Source: Certhia americana | Lineage: Eukaryota; Chordata; Aves; Passeriformes; Certhiidae | DNA length: 64,000 bases | Assembly: GCA_018697195.1 (NCBI GenBank) | Contig: CM031864.1 | Span: 19,483,316-19,547,315, forward strand | Direction of reading: 5' to 3' | Shown here: positions 1-12,084 of the stretch, piece after piece | Numbering within the stretch: position 1 is the first letter of the stretch | Layout of the letters: each line of letters starts with the position of its first letter | The notes under the pieces: generated by a model | The model's input: only the letters and a program-made list of their open reading frames with translations | The model's database searches: none | Told to the model about the DNA's origin: nothing | Position numbers and translations under genes: made by a program

Positions 1-1142
1 GCATGTCAGACCATTCTGAAAAGAAATCTTCTTTCTCTTCAAGGAAAGGAATAAAAAACCCAGAACTAGCAGTAATTCTTACTGAAGGACAACTTCCACC
101 ACTTTCAAGTGAATAAGACAGATTGGAAAGTGGTTGAAAACCTTTCTGACGTTGAACATGATAAAAAAAATTATCAGAATTAATCTGGAATTAAAACAAT
201 ACCACAGAAAAATACTTTTGGTGCCCTACCTTTCTACCCAGTGTAGAATTGTTTACTATCCTCAAATATGGACATAACCCAATAGATTTTAATGAATAAT
301 GACAGATACGTTCATTAGAAAAAGTAAACCTTCCTTTAAACTTTGCATTACTAGTTTAAAGTTTCCCCTTGATAAAAATGTCTAAAACATTTTCTGTATT
401 TGGTTATGCTATCTATTTCAGTATTTACTCATAAAATTTGTTAGACAATCTTACCTATCACAGCAAACTAAAATAAATTTTACTATGACACTCAAGCAGA
501 AAGTCCTGGCATACCCAGGAGACTCTCATTAGCATATCCTAGTCTAAAATCCCTTGTGCTCTGACAAGAGATCATGGGCTTAGTGCAGTTACTCTATGCC
601 CTGTAGTTGAAGCGAGTTACTCTCACTTCAAGTGGGCACCCTGTCCTGGGCTTAGCACATGTCTGATGGTAGAAGCCCCACAGCTGATCCAGAAGGGACT
701 GCATCCCATTCTCTACACCAGGCTGAGGACATACCACAAACAATAGGATAAATAAATAGGATAAATGCCACTTGAACCTGAATTGCAAAACCCCTTGGGC
801 CACAAGTCAGACTTTCTTTCTAAGCATTTTAAGAACTTTCTATGTTCTTTGGACTATCAGGCAGTGTATTGATCACATTTACTGAGGAACACAAGGGAAG
901 AGGGCCTCAGATCTACTCAGCCTGACTCCATAGGCTTAGCAGCACCTATGGCAGTGAAATGACAACATGAAGAGCCTCCCAAGGGGTGTCAATGAATTTA
1001 ATTCTTTCCTTCTTTCTCTTTCACTGACGTGTTTCTTTATTTTAAATCTGATTACCTTGGTGCTCTTGTCAGGATAGTTTGTGATCATCCTTCCAGGAAA
1101 GCTATGTTTTATTTAACTGTTTTTGAAAACGTCAGACATTAC
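1..1142 (-). other. PLPPR5: PLPPR5 intron 5, partial
   Basis: Sequence downstream of exon 5, cut by the window edge. I searched the minus strand for the expected C-terminal exon and did not see it. Minus-strand AATAAA hexamers occur at 1113-1108 and 1041-1036 and could serve a read-through transcript. The rest is unremarkable AT-rich DNA. Confidence 0.7.
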
Positions 1143-1262
1143 CTTTTCTAAAGGGCTTTCTACTCTGGGTATGCTGATCATGGGCATCTGGGTCAGGTTA
1201 TCCAGACGAGAATGTTCGTGCTCTGGCTGACGTCCTCTGAAGTTATTTACCACACAAACAAC
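1143..1262 (-). CDS. PLPPR5: PLPPR5 coding exon 5 (residues 265-304; cytoplasmic tail)
   Basis: This 120-bp exon (40 codons) reads VVCVVNNFRGRQPEHEHSRL, then DNLTQMPMISIPRVESPLEK. It closes TM6 and gives most of the short cytoplasmic C-terminus typical of PLPPR1 and PLPPR5. PMISIPRVESPLE is a conserved tail motif of these proteins. The acceptor is ttctag (ag at 1264-1263). The donor, gtaatg from 1142, is weaker than the others. The usual last segment (a short peptide of about 15 residues in mammals) was not found in 1-1142, so its exon probably lies beyond the left edge. Read-through of the donor would add nine codons and stop at 1115-1113. Confidence 0.92.
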
Positions 1263-2736
1263 CTAGAAGGGATTTGAAGATAAACAGAATACTTAAGGAA
1301 CAACTCATTTTTTTAAACTTTGATCCTGACCATTATCATGAGGCAGAAATGACACCATCTTTAGTCACAGCTTTGCAGTAGAAACACTGAAATGTGAGGT
1401 TTATGTTTTACAGAAAATCCTTAATTAATATTTCAAGATAAAAGACTTTTAACCAACTTATTGGTACATGCATCATTTGAGACCCAAAAAAACCTCTTAT
1501 CTAAAAGAGAATCTGTTACTGAAGCTGCATAATTATTACCAATTATTATGAATCTCATGAAGAGATGTCTTGCAGCCTCACATGGCATTAACCTTAAACT
1601 CCTGGGAAGGCCAGTGCCATATCAGTGTTCATCTTACTCAAATAGAGAGTTAGAAAGGGAAGAAGGCGGCAAGGACCATGCCCAGGTCTGAATGCAACTT
1701 TAAACCTGCTCAGGGCAGCAGATTCTCATATAGGGACTAAGGAATGTGGTATGTAACAGTTTGTGCTTCTACTAATTCCGGCACTCAGCTGAGCAGCAAT
1801 GTTTGCCAACTGCCTTTTCTCCAAAACACAACTAAAATTGATGTCATGCTACTGGACACCTTGTGTGGAAGGGAACACTTGGAAGTGCAAGCAGATGTAC
1901 TTTAAAGGAGACTTACAGCTACCCTGCATGTCTAGAGGAGTGAAAACACCCATCCCAGCCATCCCTGGCAGGGTTCTCAGCCAAGCCATGCTTTCAGATC
2001 CAAGATCTTGAGACCAAGACCCTGCAATCCAAGAGTCAAACTCAAAAGTATTTTCATGGGGAAAAACTTCAAGGGTGTATTTAGTACTATTACAAGCTGC
2101 CAGGCAGACAAACCTACAGGCATTAAACAGCAGTGACTGCTCTGTTCAATAGTCTTGCACAGCAGATATTAGTGATTAATAGATTAGAAGTAGTTTTCTG
2201 ACACATTGTAGTCATTGGCAACTGCAATTAACTATCTGGTTTTGGAACACAGCTCCAGAAAAGGAAAAGACTAAGCGAAAAAAAAAAAAATTTATACAGA
2301 TTAATATGAAATTTCAACATAAACCCGGATCATGATGAAATAAATTCATTAGAGTTACTGTAAAGCCAAAAAAACAAGTGCTACCTATTCTCTGATCAGT
2401 GTGGGTACTACTCTACTGAATTTAATACTTAATACATGAAATCATAACTATGTGCTATTCTGAGGAATACATACTTCCTGCAAGTGGACCTTGCTGCAAA
2501 AACTACTGTTTGAAATGCTACAATCTGGTTTATATGGAAGTCAAAAGAGGCAACTGGATCAGTCCTTTCTTGACTTCACATTTCTGTGTATGTAACTACT
2601 ACTAAGGAAACTGATGACTAATTAGAAAACCTAAGAAACATGTCTTTTGTAGTTTAGTTATCTGAAGGCTTTTTTAGAGATACATTGAGATACGCATTGA
2701 TTTTTTCAAACAGAAGTGACACAGACACACACTTAC
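1263..2736 (-). other. PLPPR5: PLPPR5 intron 4
   Basis: About 1.5 kb between exons 4 and 5, bounded by gtaagt and ttctag. It holds a short A run near 2280-2290. I saw no further exon, RNA gene or recognisable transposon. Confidence 0.85.
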
Positions 2737-2913
2737 CAAAAATACTGCTATAGATATTCCAATTACAAATCCTGCTATTACGTCTGACCAGTGATTTCGA
2801 TATTCTGCTACTCTGTTGATTCCAGTAAGGAAGGCCAAGCACATTAAACCCAAACACAGAACAGGTTTTGCAAGCCTTGTTCCTCTGGCTTTCACTGTGT
2901 TGGTGATATACAT
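2737..2913 (-). CDS. PLPPR5: PLPPR5 coding exon 4 (residues 206-264; motif C3 region)
   Basis: This 177-bp exon (59 codons, phase 0 at both ends) starts MYITNTVKARGTRLAKP and ends GISIAVFL. It carries TM5 (VLCLGLMCLAFLTGI) and most of TM6 (VIAGFVIGISIAVFL). The acceptor is ttttcag (ag at 2915-2914) and the donor is a consensus gtaagt from 2736. Between TM5 and TM6 lies the C3 motif, SR-x5-H-x3-D in active enzymes. Here it reads NRVAEYRNHWSD (238-249), so Ser is Asn238 and the catalytic His is Asn245. His246 is the neighbouring residue, not the catalytic one. Together with the C1 and C2 changes this argues against phosphatase activity. Confidence 0.96.
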
Positions 2914-3484
2914 CTGAAAATTAGAAAAAAAGAAAGTGTAAGACTGATGGACGTCTCCCACTAATTGGTGAATAAAAGCTGTATATTTTATTTGAATAGA
3001 CTATGGTGCTTTTTTTTCTGGAGTGGGGGTAGGGTGTAAAGAAATTAGGAGGTAGAGTAGTAGATAAAGTCATCACACCCTTTTCCTAGGGATATAGAAA
3101 AAGAAAGAGACCATACAGCAAAACTGCATTTTACATGAACCTGAAAAGCCTACCTGGACAATCCTATCTGATTACTCTCAGTCTGTGTATTTATTTATTA
3201 ATGCATAGAAGTAAAGAGACTGATTTTTCACTGTGCAGCGTTGACAGTAACAGAAAAAGATCTTTACTCTGAAAGTAAAGATTTTTTTTAATTACAAGCT
3301 GCCAGGCAGAGTCAGAAAAGGAACACATAACGACCTTGCTTTTATTAGCAAAAGCCTTTCTCTCTTATATACCACTTCTTCATGTGACTAATTAATGATT
3401 TGTCAAAAATCAGTGAAAAGGTAAAAAAACAGTGTCAAAGAGCAGTGGAAATTGAACTAAATGCCAGCATCTACTTCTATAAAT

Positions 3485-3530
3485 ATAGTTTCAACCAGTG
3501 AATATAATAATAGTTTCAACCAGTGCTGAA
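3485..3530. repeat. Short imperfect direct repeat
   Basis: The segment tagtttcaaccagtg occurs twice, separated by an AT-rich linker, inside intron 3. It is a small local duplication with no evident function. Confidence 0.6.
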
Positions 3531-4206
3531 ATAATACAACCTGTTCTTCACACAAACCAACCTAAGTGCTGCAGGTTTCTGTGCATCAGCCTGAGAAATC
3601 CATTTGCCCTGCTACAATCTAATTCTCCCTGTGCAATATTAATGTAGGGCCTGATAACAGAGCAGCTCTTCTGCCCAAAGAGTGAATTAGTGACCACCAG
3701 GTTTAACCCGGCACTTTCCAAGCCCTGATGAGCTCATAGAAGAAACTAATACCAAATCTTTGACTTTCCAGTCTCTTGAATCTTGGCATTGAGACCGCTT
3801 GCAACACCTCTTCTCCCTATCCTCCAGAAAAAATTATACTTCAACTAACAAGATTTTTGACAAAAGAAGTTTCTACTCTCTGCAGAAGATGCTTCTGTAA
3901 TTAAACAATTGAAACCCTGAATCTTCAAATTTTTAACAGGATTTAAATTTTTTGAACAGAAGAATGTATTTCCTATGGAGTTTCATTGGCAATTCCAATT
4001 CTGTAATTCCATCACTTCAGACTGCAAAAGAAAACAGATGAGTCTGCATTGAAGAACCAGTACCACTTCTCTGGCCAACAAATAAGCAGTCCTTTGGGTT
4101 TGTTTGAGGATTTTTTGTACTGTCTGAAAATTTGGTGGAATATACTAGGGAATCAGTTTACAAAGTGCTGCAATAATCCAGCCAAGAAGCAGTTTAGAAT
4201 CTGTGG

Positions 4207-4282
4207 CTACAGTTTCTAAATTAATAAATTAAGTGAAGAATTAATAAATTAATAAATTAAGTTAATAAATTAAGTGAAGAAG
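4207..4282. repeat. AT-rich tandem repeat (ATTAATAAATTAAG-type)
   Basis: Overlapping copies of attaataaattaagtgaag and the shorter attaataa form a small tandem array in intron 3. It is low-complexity sequence, probably made by replication slippage. Confidence 0.7.
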
Positions 4283-7200
4283 TAGTGGTCAGCACTTGTC
4301 TAAAAGGAGTAACATCTAATAGTAATTTTGTTCAAAACACTAGAGAAAGAGCCATGCCATGGCTTAGAGGGTGAAACAAAACTAACCTCAAACTAACATC
4401 AGAGAAGTGCAACACAAACCTCAGTACTTTATATGATGAACAGGAAACCAGTAGAAAGATTTCCACTAATTCATAAAAAGCAAAGGTTTGCAAAAAAGAC
4501 TTTTGGGGTTTATCTGCAAGCCACATTCTCCTCTCTTCTTTCTAGACCATTTCAGAAACCATCTTTCTCCCTTTGCTGATTATTCTTTTATTTCTTTGTA
4601 TTTTTGCAGGCTGCCTTCAGTGAGCTACTCTTACCATGTGGAAAGGTGATAAGAGAACTGTAACATTAATATCCAGCTTTTCAGCCCCACTGGTTTTCTC
4701 CAAGCTATAGATAGAGTACTGCACATGGAATTAACTCAGCAACCATCTGTTTCAGCAAGTCTCATTGTTCTACTGGATACTACCACCATTATCCACATTC
4801 ACACTGCATATTAGGACCGCTGGTGCTAGGAAAAACACTGGAATATTTTTAATACACAATAAGAAAATCAAATTTCAAATACAGCTTGGGTGGAGTTGAC
4901 ACAGGGGAGTTAGAAGGAAGCTATCTTGAATTTAATTCTGTATTGTGCTATTTTAAATTGAAATGACTACTGAAAAGGAAAAACTTGCTTGTTTAAGGCA
5001 GGTCAAGGTGACTTATTTCAGTAACCTAGAATAACTGGTCATTGCCCAAGAAGATTATCTCAATTTTTAGTGAGACAAAACACATTATAGTACAAATAAT
5101 TGATTCTGCAGTACTTTAATCAAATTTCAACATTTTTAATACAAAATGTTGAAACATTTTGAACCCAAAAAATGTTCTGCATAAAATTCTCTGGATATTT
5201 TTACAACCAAGCATGTCCTTCAAATCCCTACTCAAAGCACTGAGGAAAACCAATGGCAGATTCATGCTGTGGATCACATGAGTAGAGATTTCCATTTGCC
5301 AATGGACTGCTCCTTATATGAGTGGTCATGGTTGTGAAGCCCAGTTCATTATTTGAAATAACCGGAGGGTTCTGCCAGCAGAGGTAAAATTTCTATCTTT
5401 TCTTTAAAGAACAGGTACCACTCATGCAAGGAATAGCATTATATTACAATACAAGAGAATCAATAAAAACAGGTCCAAACTTTACTGAAACAGTGTGACA
5501 AAAAGCCAGAGATTTGCAAAGCTCTATATAGCAAATATAACCTCCTCCAAGGCAGGATTCATAGATATCCATTTTTAAACTTGGCCTCTTGTATAATATA
5601 TTAACACAGTCAACTCAGTCAAAGACCTGTTTTACACTAAGAATAAAATATAATTAATATAATTAAGCAGCTGTTTTCTTCTTGATTCTGGTGGAAAAAC
5701 TATAAACCAGCACACTCAGTAATTGACAAGTAATAAACAACTGAAAAGATGACAGGATGCTTCACTTTTAATAAATATTAAATGCAGCATCAACAAAGGA
5801 AAATAGCTCAGTGATTTAAAACATTAGTAAGAATGAATGACAATATAACTTTTTACATGGCTAAAGATGTTTACTGAACAACTTCATCTCCATTCCTTTT
5901 AAGAACAAAAATTGGGAGAGGAGTTTTCTAATGAAAGAAAACTTTTAAATTAGTCAACAGCAAGACCAACAGCAGAGATTTTGTATGTAGGTCAAGGATT
6001 GATACAGCAGTTAGAATTAATATAGCAGGCTGCACATTCACCTGCAACATTGGAAGAGTAGTGAATCTTCTCTCAAAGAACTTTTGCTGTCATGTTCCTT
6101 TTGCCTGAAATAGGATTTTAATACTAAAAGGTATAGAGCTGTCACCAGTAAGCAGACACATGTCATGTGTCATGTGACATGGCAGAAAGTCATGTAAGGA
6201 GGTGGATTGTTACCTGACCACACAATATAACAGTATTTACTAGATTTTCAGAAAAACACAAACATTTGACCTTCAGTCTTTAAGATACTGGAAGCGAAGC
6301 TGTAGAGGACCTCATAAATGGAAATTAAATCTTTAACTGATGTGGGTTTGAAAATAAGAATTTGAAAGAAATTATTATCATCACCACCAAAGACAAAGCA
6401 AGCTACCTGTGAGGTTTCTGATGTGACTGGCTCAGGCCAGAGTATAAGGAACAATCACAGCCTTGGCATTTAGCTTGTATTGGGAAAGTCCTTCAAAAGT
6501 GTCAGGTTGCAAGTAAAGAATGTAAAGTTTGTCCTAAATCTAGTATAAATAAAATCATTCCAAAACATGCTAAGAGAAGAACAGGAACTGTATGTAAAGT
6601 GCAGGACAAAGTGGATTCCTGGGCTATGCTGCGAATTCTTTCTAGGCATCTTACAGCTATCTTTAGACCCACCCACACCAACATCTATGCACACAAACAC
6701 AGGTGTAACAGGTCTCAGAATCCCATTTTAGTTACACTGGAGCTACATATCAGGCTGGGTGCTCCAGCCAGGAAGGAAGATAATTTTCCTTCCTGATTTC
6801 ATCAGCCTGGGGTCCAGGGATGCAGGTAAGAAGATCCCTTCTGCATCTGCTATTTCATTTCTCCCTGACTTAGATGGTCCGGGAGATTGACAAAGATCAG
6901 TCCATCAGTGGGTAGTGAATAATGACTAATGAAGCAACAAGAAGAATGAGGAAGAAATCATTGTACAGGCACCCATCCCAGGTAGCACCTCAAACATAAA
7001 TTATCTCAGGTTTTCTTTTGCTTTTACAATGTGCTGGAATTAAAGAAATAATCTTGAACTATTTAAGTAATACAAGTAATGTTATAAATATTCCACTCAA
7101 GGAATATTTAATATTCATCAGACTTACAAGAAAAGAGACACTTTTATCAAAAAGCTGAAAAGATAGTGGGCTGTTGTAGTCTATAAACAGGTTCAGCGTT

Positions 7201-10055
7201 TACTTAGAATCCTGTTGAACACCCTAAAATCTTTTCAGTTTCCTTTGGTAATAATTAATGGGTCAAACTATTTCTAGAGCAAACCAAAGTCATAGTCTTG
7301 AATGATCTGGGTTCTTCTGCAACTGTCCACTGAAGATTTCTTTTAGTGTTTCTGAAGCCTCCTCCTCTCTACATGTTTTGATCTAACTATTTATGACCCT
7401 ACACAAAAATTAGCTTTCAAAGTCAGGGGCTGACTTGGTAAAAGGAAAAGAAAGCTCTAGAATTCTGTGCCTTACTATTAATTTTCCTACTATAGGCTCC
7501 CCACAGCAGTAACTGTAAAGCAACCAGAGAAGGAAAGAAGTATCTTTCACTGTACCAAGACCATAAGATACACCTATTACAGAGGCTGTTCTCTTGAGGA
7601 ACTGAATTGCAAAGAAGACCTGACTGACATGAAATTTATAGAGGTCTTTAGACAAATTCCTGGATCAAATGGTAATATTTTATTATTTGAAAGAAACCAA
7701 TACACTCAATATGTGAAGCTCATAACATGTTTTATTATAAGTATTGAGGGATACTTGCTGCTACTTAAAAGAAATTCCACACTCCTAGCACTGTCCCTGA
7801 AAGACAGCCAGAAGAATCCTTTAATTTTCTAACAGAGATGGACAACAAAGTCAATTCAATGATGTGGCTCTTCTAGTCCTTTTCCTCCTGAATACTCCCT
7901 TAGGTCTGTCCAGGAGACCTATCATGCCTTCAGCAGCTGCCCATTTAGCTGGAATCTAACAGGCACTTCAACACAAAGGACAGGTGAAACTAGATCTACA
8001 CCTACAACTGGATCAAGGAGTGACACTGAGGGGAATGTCACCATGCTGCCAGCACTGATATCCAGACTGTCTTGTTGTCTTTTCCCAGTGACTTACAAAG
8101 ACACTAAACAGCAAAATCAATGCAGCAAAATACCAGGAGCAAGAACCTTGCAGTAAACATGACCATGGGCCAAAGAAAAGCTCTGCAGAGAGAAAAAAAT
8201 TATTTGTAGGCTTTACAATCTGTTAGTCCTGTCTGTCATAGTTGAGGCCAAGGGTTCACAGTGCAAGCAACACACTCAAGGGCTATGGCAGCTTCAAGAC
8301 ATGAAGCCTGTTCCTCTAGCATTACAAACCCAAAGCAAGTCTGAAATGTGTGCAGTAACACAAAAATCAAACACTGCCCTACCCAACTGCTTTTGTGCAA
8401 TGCAATAAGAAAAACATGAAAAAAGGGCAAAAATTTATAGAATTAATTAAAATTTCCCTTAAACTATAGCTAGCAATGACCAATCCCCTAGGTCTGCAGT
8501 ACCAAAGGACAACTGTTAGTCACAAATCTTATATTTAAATCTGTGGGAACAGGCTGACTAAATCTTCATATATCAATTTGAAAGCCTACCAAAAAAAGAC
8601 TCATGACTTCCACTTCCTGGATCTCAGTTGTGGAAAACACCCCAAGTACGTGCATACTTGGTTGCTTCAAAACTTATCTCTAATTGTCCAGGCTATGTCA
8701 GCTTATGTTTATCAAAATGTGGCTTATACCATTATATACTGTTTAATAAAGCTGCACTGTTTGCCTATGTAACAATTACTGTCCTAGCTGAAAAAGGGTG
8801 AACTGCAATGCTAATAAGAAATGAAAGCAGATGCAGTCAACTTATTAACCCAACTCAATCAAAAATAAACAAACAAAAGATCCCCAGTAAGATCAGAACA
8901 GACATCTAAGGGAAAAATCCAGGCACCAGGCAGATTAGAGATTTCAGAACAGATTTACAGTAGTTCATTTTGAAAACACTGGTACACTGGAAAGAAGGAA
9001 CCTGAAAGTCTAAAGCAGAAAGGCAATGCATCATTGATCACATCTGTGTTTGGAGCAGGGTAGAGAAAACATCTAACCACAGCACTGCCACTCAACATTT
9101 CCACTGCTTAGGTTTGTCTTAAAAGGCACTGGAAGCAATGAAGGCAAACACTACAAAGGTCTAAATATTAGCAAAACGACCATTTGAAAATGACTATACT
9201 TTCAAGCAGGAGGGGAATTCTGAGTTACCATAGCAGCCACCCACTCTCAAAAGGGGGGAGAGGGAAAAAATGCAAGACTCAAGAACTTAGATGAAAAAAG
9301 ATGCTATTGTTAACAAGACAATATGCACAGATGCTAAGTGATAAGGACGTGGCTGCACTTAAATGGAACAAGATATGGGAATTATTAGATAAAGCATAGG
9401 CATTTCTAAATGGGTTGATTGGTGAAATCACACAGGTCTAAAAGCACTGACTTCACCACCTGGGAGAGCAAGGACCCTTGGGTGAGATCTCTGCGCATTT
9501 TTTTCCTTCAAGCTGGTTTTGTGTTGTGGACAGCTGGCTGAAATATTCAGGATGGATTCCATAACAATCTCTCCCTCTCTCCAAAATTTCTGCTAACCAA
9601 AGAGAAAGCACATTTTGTACCAAAGATAATGTGCTAATGAAACAGCGAATAATATATGGCTGTCTTTATGTCCATGCTCTCAATAACTGTTGCAGCATGG
9701 CTCATACAAAGACTAGGCTACTGTTTTAAATCTTCTACTCCAGTGAACAGTGATGAGAAAATTGTTATTTAGGGCCAACTATCCTGATAAACATCATGGC
9801 AGTGTAAGGACATGACCCCAGTATTGGAACATTGAATTTTTTTTCCATTGGAGTGTAATAAATGGCATTTTTAGCTTAAGTCATGCAATAGGATTTAAGA
9901 AAAAAATACCAAAACAATGAACCTGCCAATATTGTAACAAGGAGCTACTACAGGAACTCAGAAGTCCTGAGCGTAGTTTATAGTGCTTTAGTTAAATGAC
10001 AACAGTGTTAAGCACCCTGCAGCAGTACAGTAATGACATAGGATATATTCATTTC

Positions 10056-10073
10056 TATTATTATTATTATTAC
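10056..10073. repeat. (TTA)n microsatellite
   Basis: About six tandem TTA units within intron 3. Confidence 0.8.
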
Positions 10074-10770
10074 TTCATTTCTGTTAGTTACTGAAAGAGC
10101 AAATAGCAATGAAATGGATCCCAGCAGCTTTAATTTTTTATATTGCTAACTGTATACTGACCACAGACAAGGTTTGCATAAAGTATTCTTGCTCATGTCA
10201 AAAGCCACTTATATTAGGTATTAAACCTTACTGATTTCCACTTTTTGTTTTTAACTTGTACTAATACTATTTTACTTTCTGCTTTGCAGTAGCTGAATAG
10301 CTGGTTTCCTAGTTACTCTGACTCATGGCAAGAGTGGAAATCCAGCTTTACAGATGGATGAGAAAAATAGGAGCAATTAAAATGAAAAATTCTGAGTATT
10401 TTCCAAAATAGCTTGCATCAAATTTAGAGTGTTTCATCCTTAGATATCTCTCCAAGTAAAGACAATACTAGTAGAATTATACTTGCCCCAAGTTAGAATA
10501 CATGATTATTGTTCATCTCTTATTTGCAAACACTTGCCTGTACTAACTGGTGATCAACATCTCTTAAACAGACATTGCTCACAAGGAACCTGGTGAATGT
10601 TACCATCAGTGGTGCAGATTTCAAGGAACTGGTTCTAAAACCCTGTGCAGAAGCACTGAGTTGACACACTGTCTGTAGATGGGACTGGGATCTTTGCCAT
10701 GTTGTCAAGTATCAGTTTCCCCATTGGTCAGGAATTAAAAGCTGGCTCAATTGGTATGTGCTCAAAAGCA

Positions 10771-10829
10771 ATACATACTCACACACATGCATATATCTAC
10801 ATGTGCATATATACATATACACACACATC
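10771..10829. repeat. CA/TA-rich microsatellite
   Basis: Alternating purine-pyrimidine tract of interrupted CA and TA dinucleotides (acacac, atatat, catatac) in intron 3. Confidence 0.75.
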
Positions 10830-11833
10830 TCTGGGCAGGCCACTGCTCAAATACTGAGGGAACGTTCAGGGCTGACTCCTGCAATGACCACAAAGCTACA
10901 CACACCTGCCTAGTTCCCCACTGACATTATGAAGGCAGCCCCCAAAGGGCTGCAGAGGGCTGTGAGTTCCAGCACAGGTCAGGTAAGACACAGGCATGTG
11001 CTGGAGAGAATTTGGCCCCAGTACAGAAACAACATGTGCTTGCTCCTGCTTAAGACTAGAAAAATATGCACTCCAAACTAAGCCAGAGTTACTTGAGTGA
11101 GATTAAATCGTGACTCTTCCTCTCCCCTGCCTCTCCACAACCTATACAACAGCTCTGATTCAGGAAACAAACCCCACTTTTTATCCCAGAGCTGTTCATC
11201 ACTCCCTGTAAAAGAGAGGAGAGAGGGAAAAACAAAGTGGATTGTCTTGTTCATTTTGTTATGTTTATTGCATAATAAGAACCAAAATGACTTTGCACGA
11301 AAAATGAGGTACCTATAAATACCAGTTCTGCTACCAAAAGACACACAGGTATCTTGAGAAATATGCAGGGATCAGACATACACATAGCTCACCCTTCTGC
11401 TTCACCTCACCAAAGAATATGGCCATGTGCAGTTCTACTGATCTGCACTGCGTTAGAACAGAGCAGTACCACTACCAGTCAGGGGAAATCCCAGCCCTTA
11501 CTCCTTAGCATCCAGCAAAGGATTGTCCCACACACTCTGGAAATGGGGATCAAGTAGACCAAGGAACTGGGTATCCAAAATCTACAGATTATACCTTTCA
11601 AGGACAGCTTGCCCTCTCTTAGCATTGTCTTGGCTTTCAAGGCTTAGAAACCACTATACCTTGTCAGAATTAAGCCAAATGAATCATTCTCACAGGAACT
11701 CACAGAAGGTTTGCATGCAGAAAATCAGCCAATTTTGGGCCTTATCTTCTGCCCATTCCTCCCTCCTCCCCCTCACAGTGCCAGCCATTTGCTTTCAAAA
11801 ATACAGTGATATTAAATAATATAATATACTCAC

Positions 11834-12084
11834 AGCCAGATACATAGCTGCATATATGCTTAGTGCTGCTTCTTTGGATGGGAAAGTCTTTCTGGCTTTC
11901 ATGATAAGGTCTGGATTTCCAGTACAGGCATGTACGCTACTGATGAATTGTGTATACTGTTTACATCCAAGTGCTGTATAGTTGGGTTTACAAAGTGCAA
12001 GAAAATGGGGTGCAAGATTCCCTGTTACTACTTGTCCAGCATTTACAAAGATGTCCGTAGCAAACAGTCCAAATGCGTAAATTC
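11834..12084 (-). CDS. PLPPR5: PLPPR5 coding exon 3 (residues 122-205; motif C1 and C2 regions)
   Basis: This 251-bp exon completes Gly122 and encodes TM3 (IYAFGLFATDIFVNAGQVV), the large extracellular loop and the region before TM4. The acceptor is ctttag (ag at 12086-12085) and the donor is gtgagt from 11833, phase 0. The loop has an N-glycosylation sequon at Asn156 (NYT) and several cysteines (153, 162, 175). In active lipid phosphate phosphatases motif C1 is K-x6-RP and C2 is PSGH. By alignment here, the C1 Lys is Gln139 and the Arg is Ala146, while C2 reads PSKE (190-193) with Lys and Glu in place of Gly and His. The catalytic site is therefore degenerate, as is known for PLPPR proteins. 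The frame is intact. Confidence 0.96.

Larger units (their letters stand above)
2914..11833 (-). other. PLPPR5: PLPPR5 intron 3
   Basis: About 8.9 kb between exons 3 and 4, bounded by gtgagt and ttttcag. Apart from short simple repeats (entered separately), I recognise no gene, RNA or intact mobile element. The open frames here are short and match no family I know. The composition is AT-rich throughout. Confidence 0.85.
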
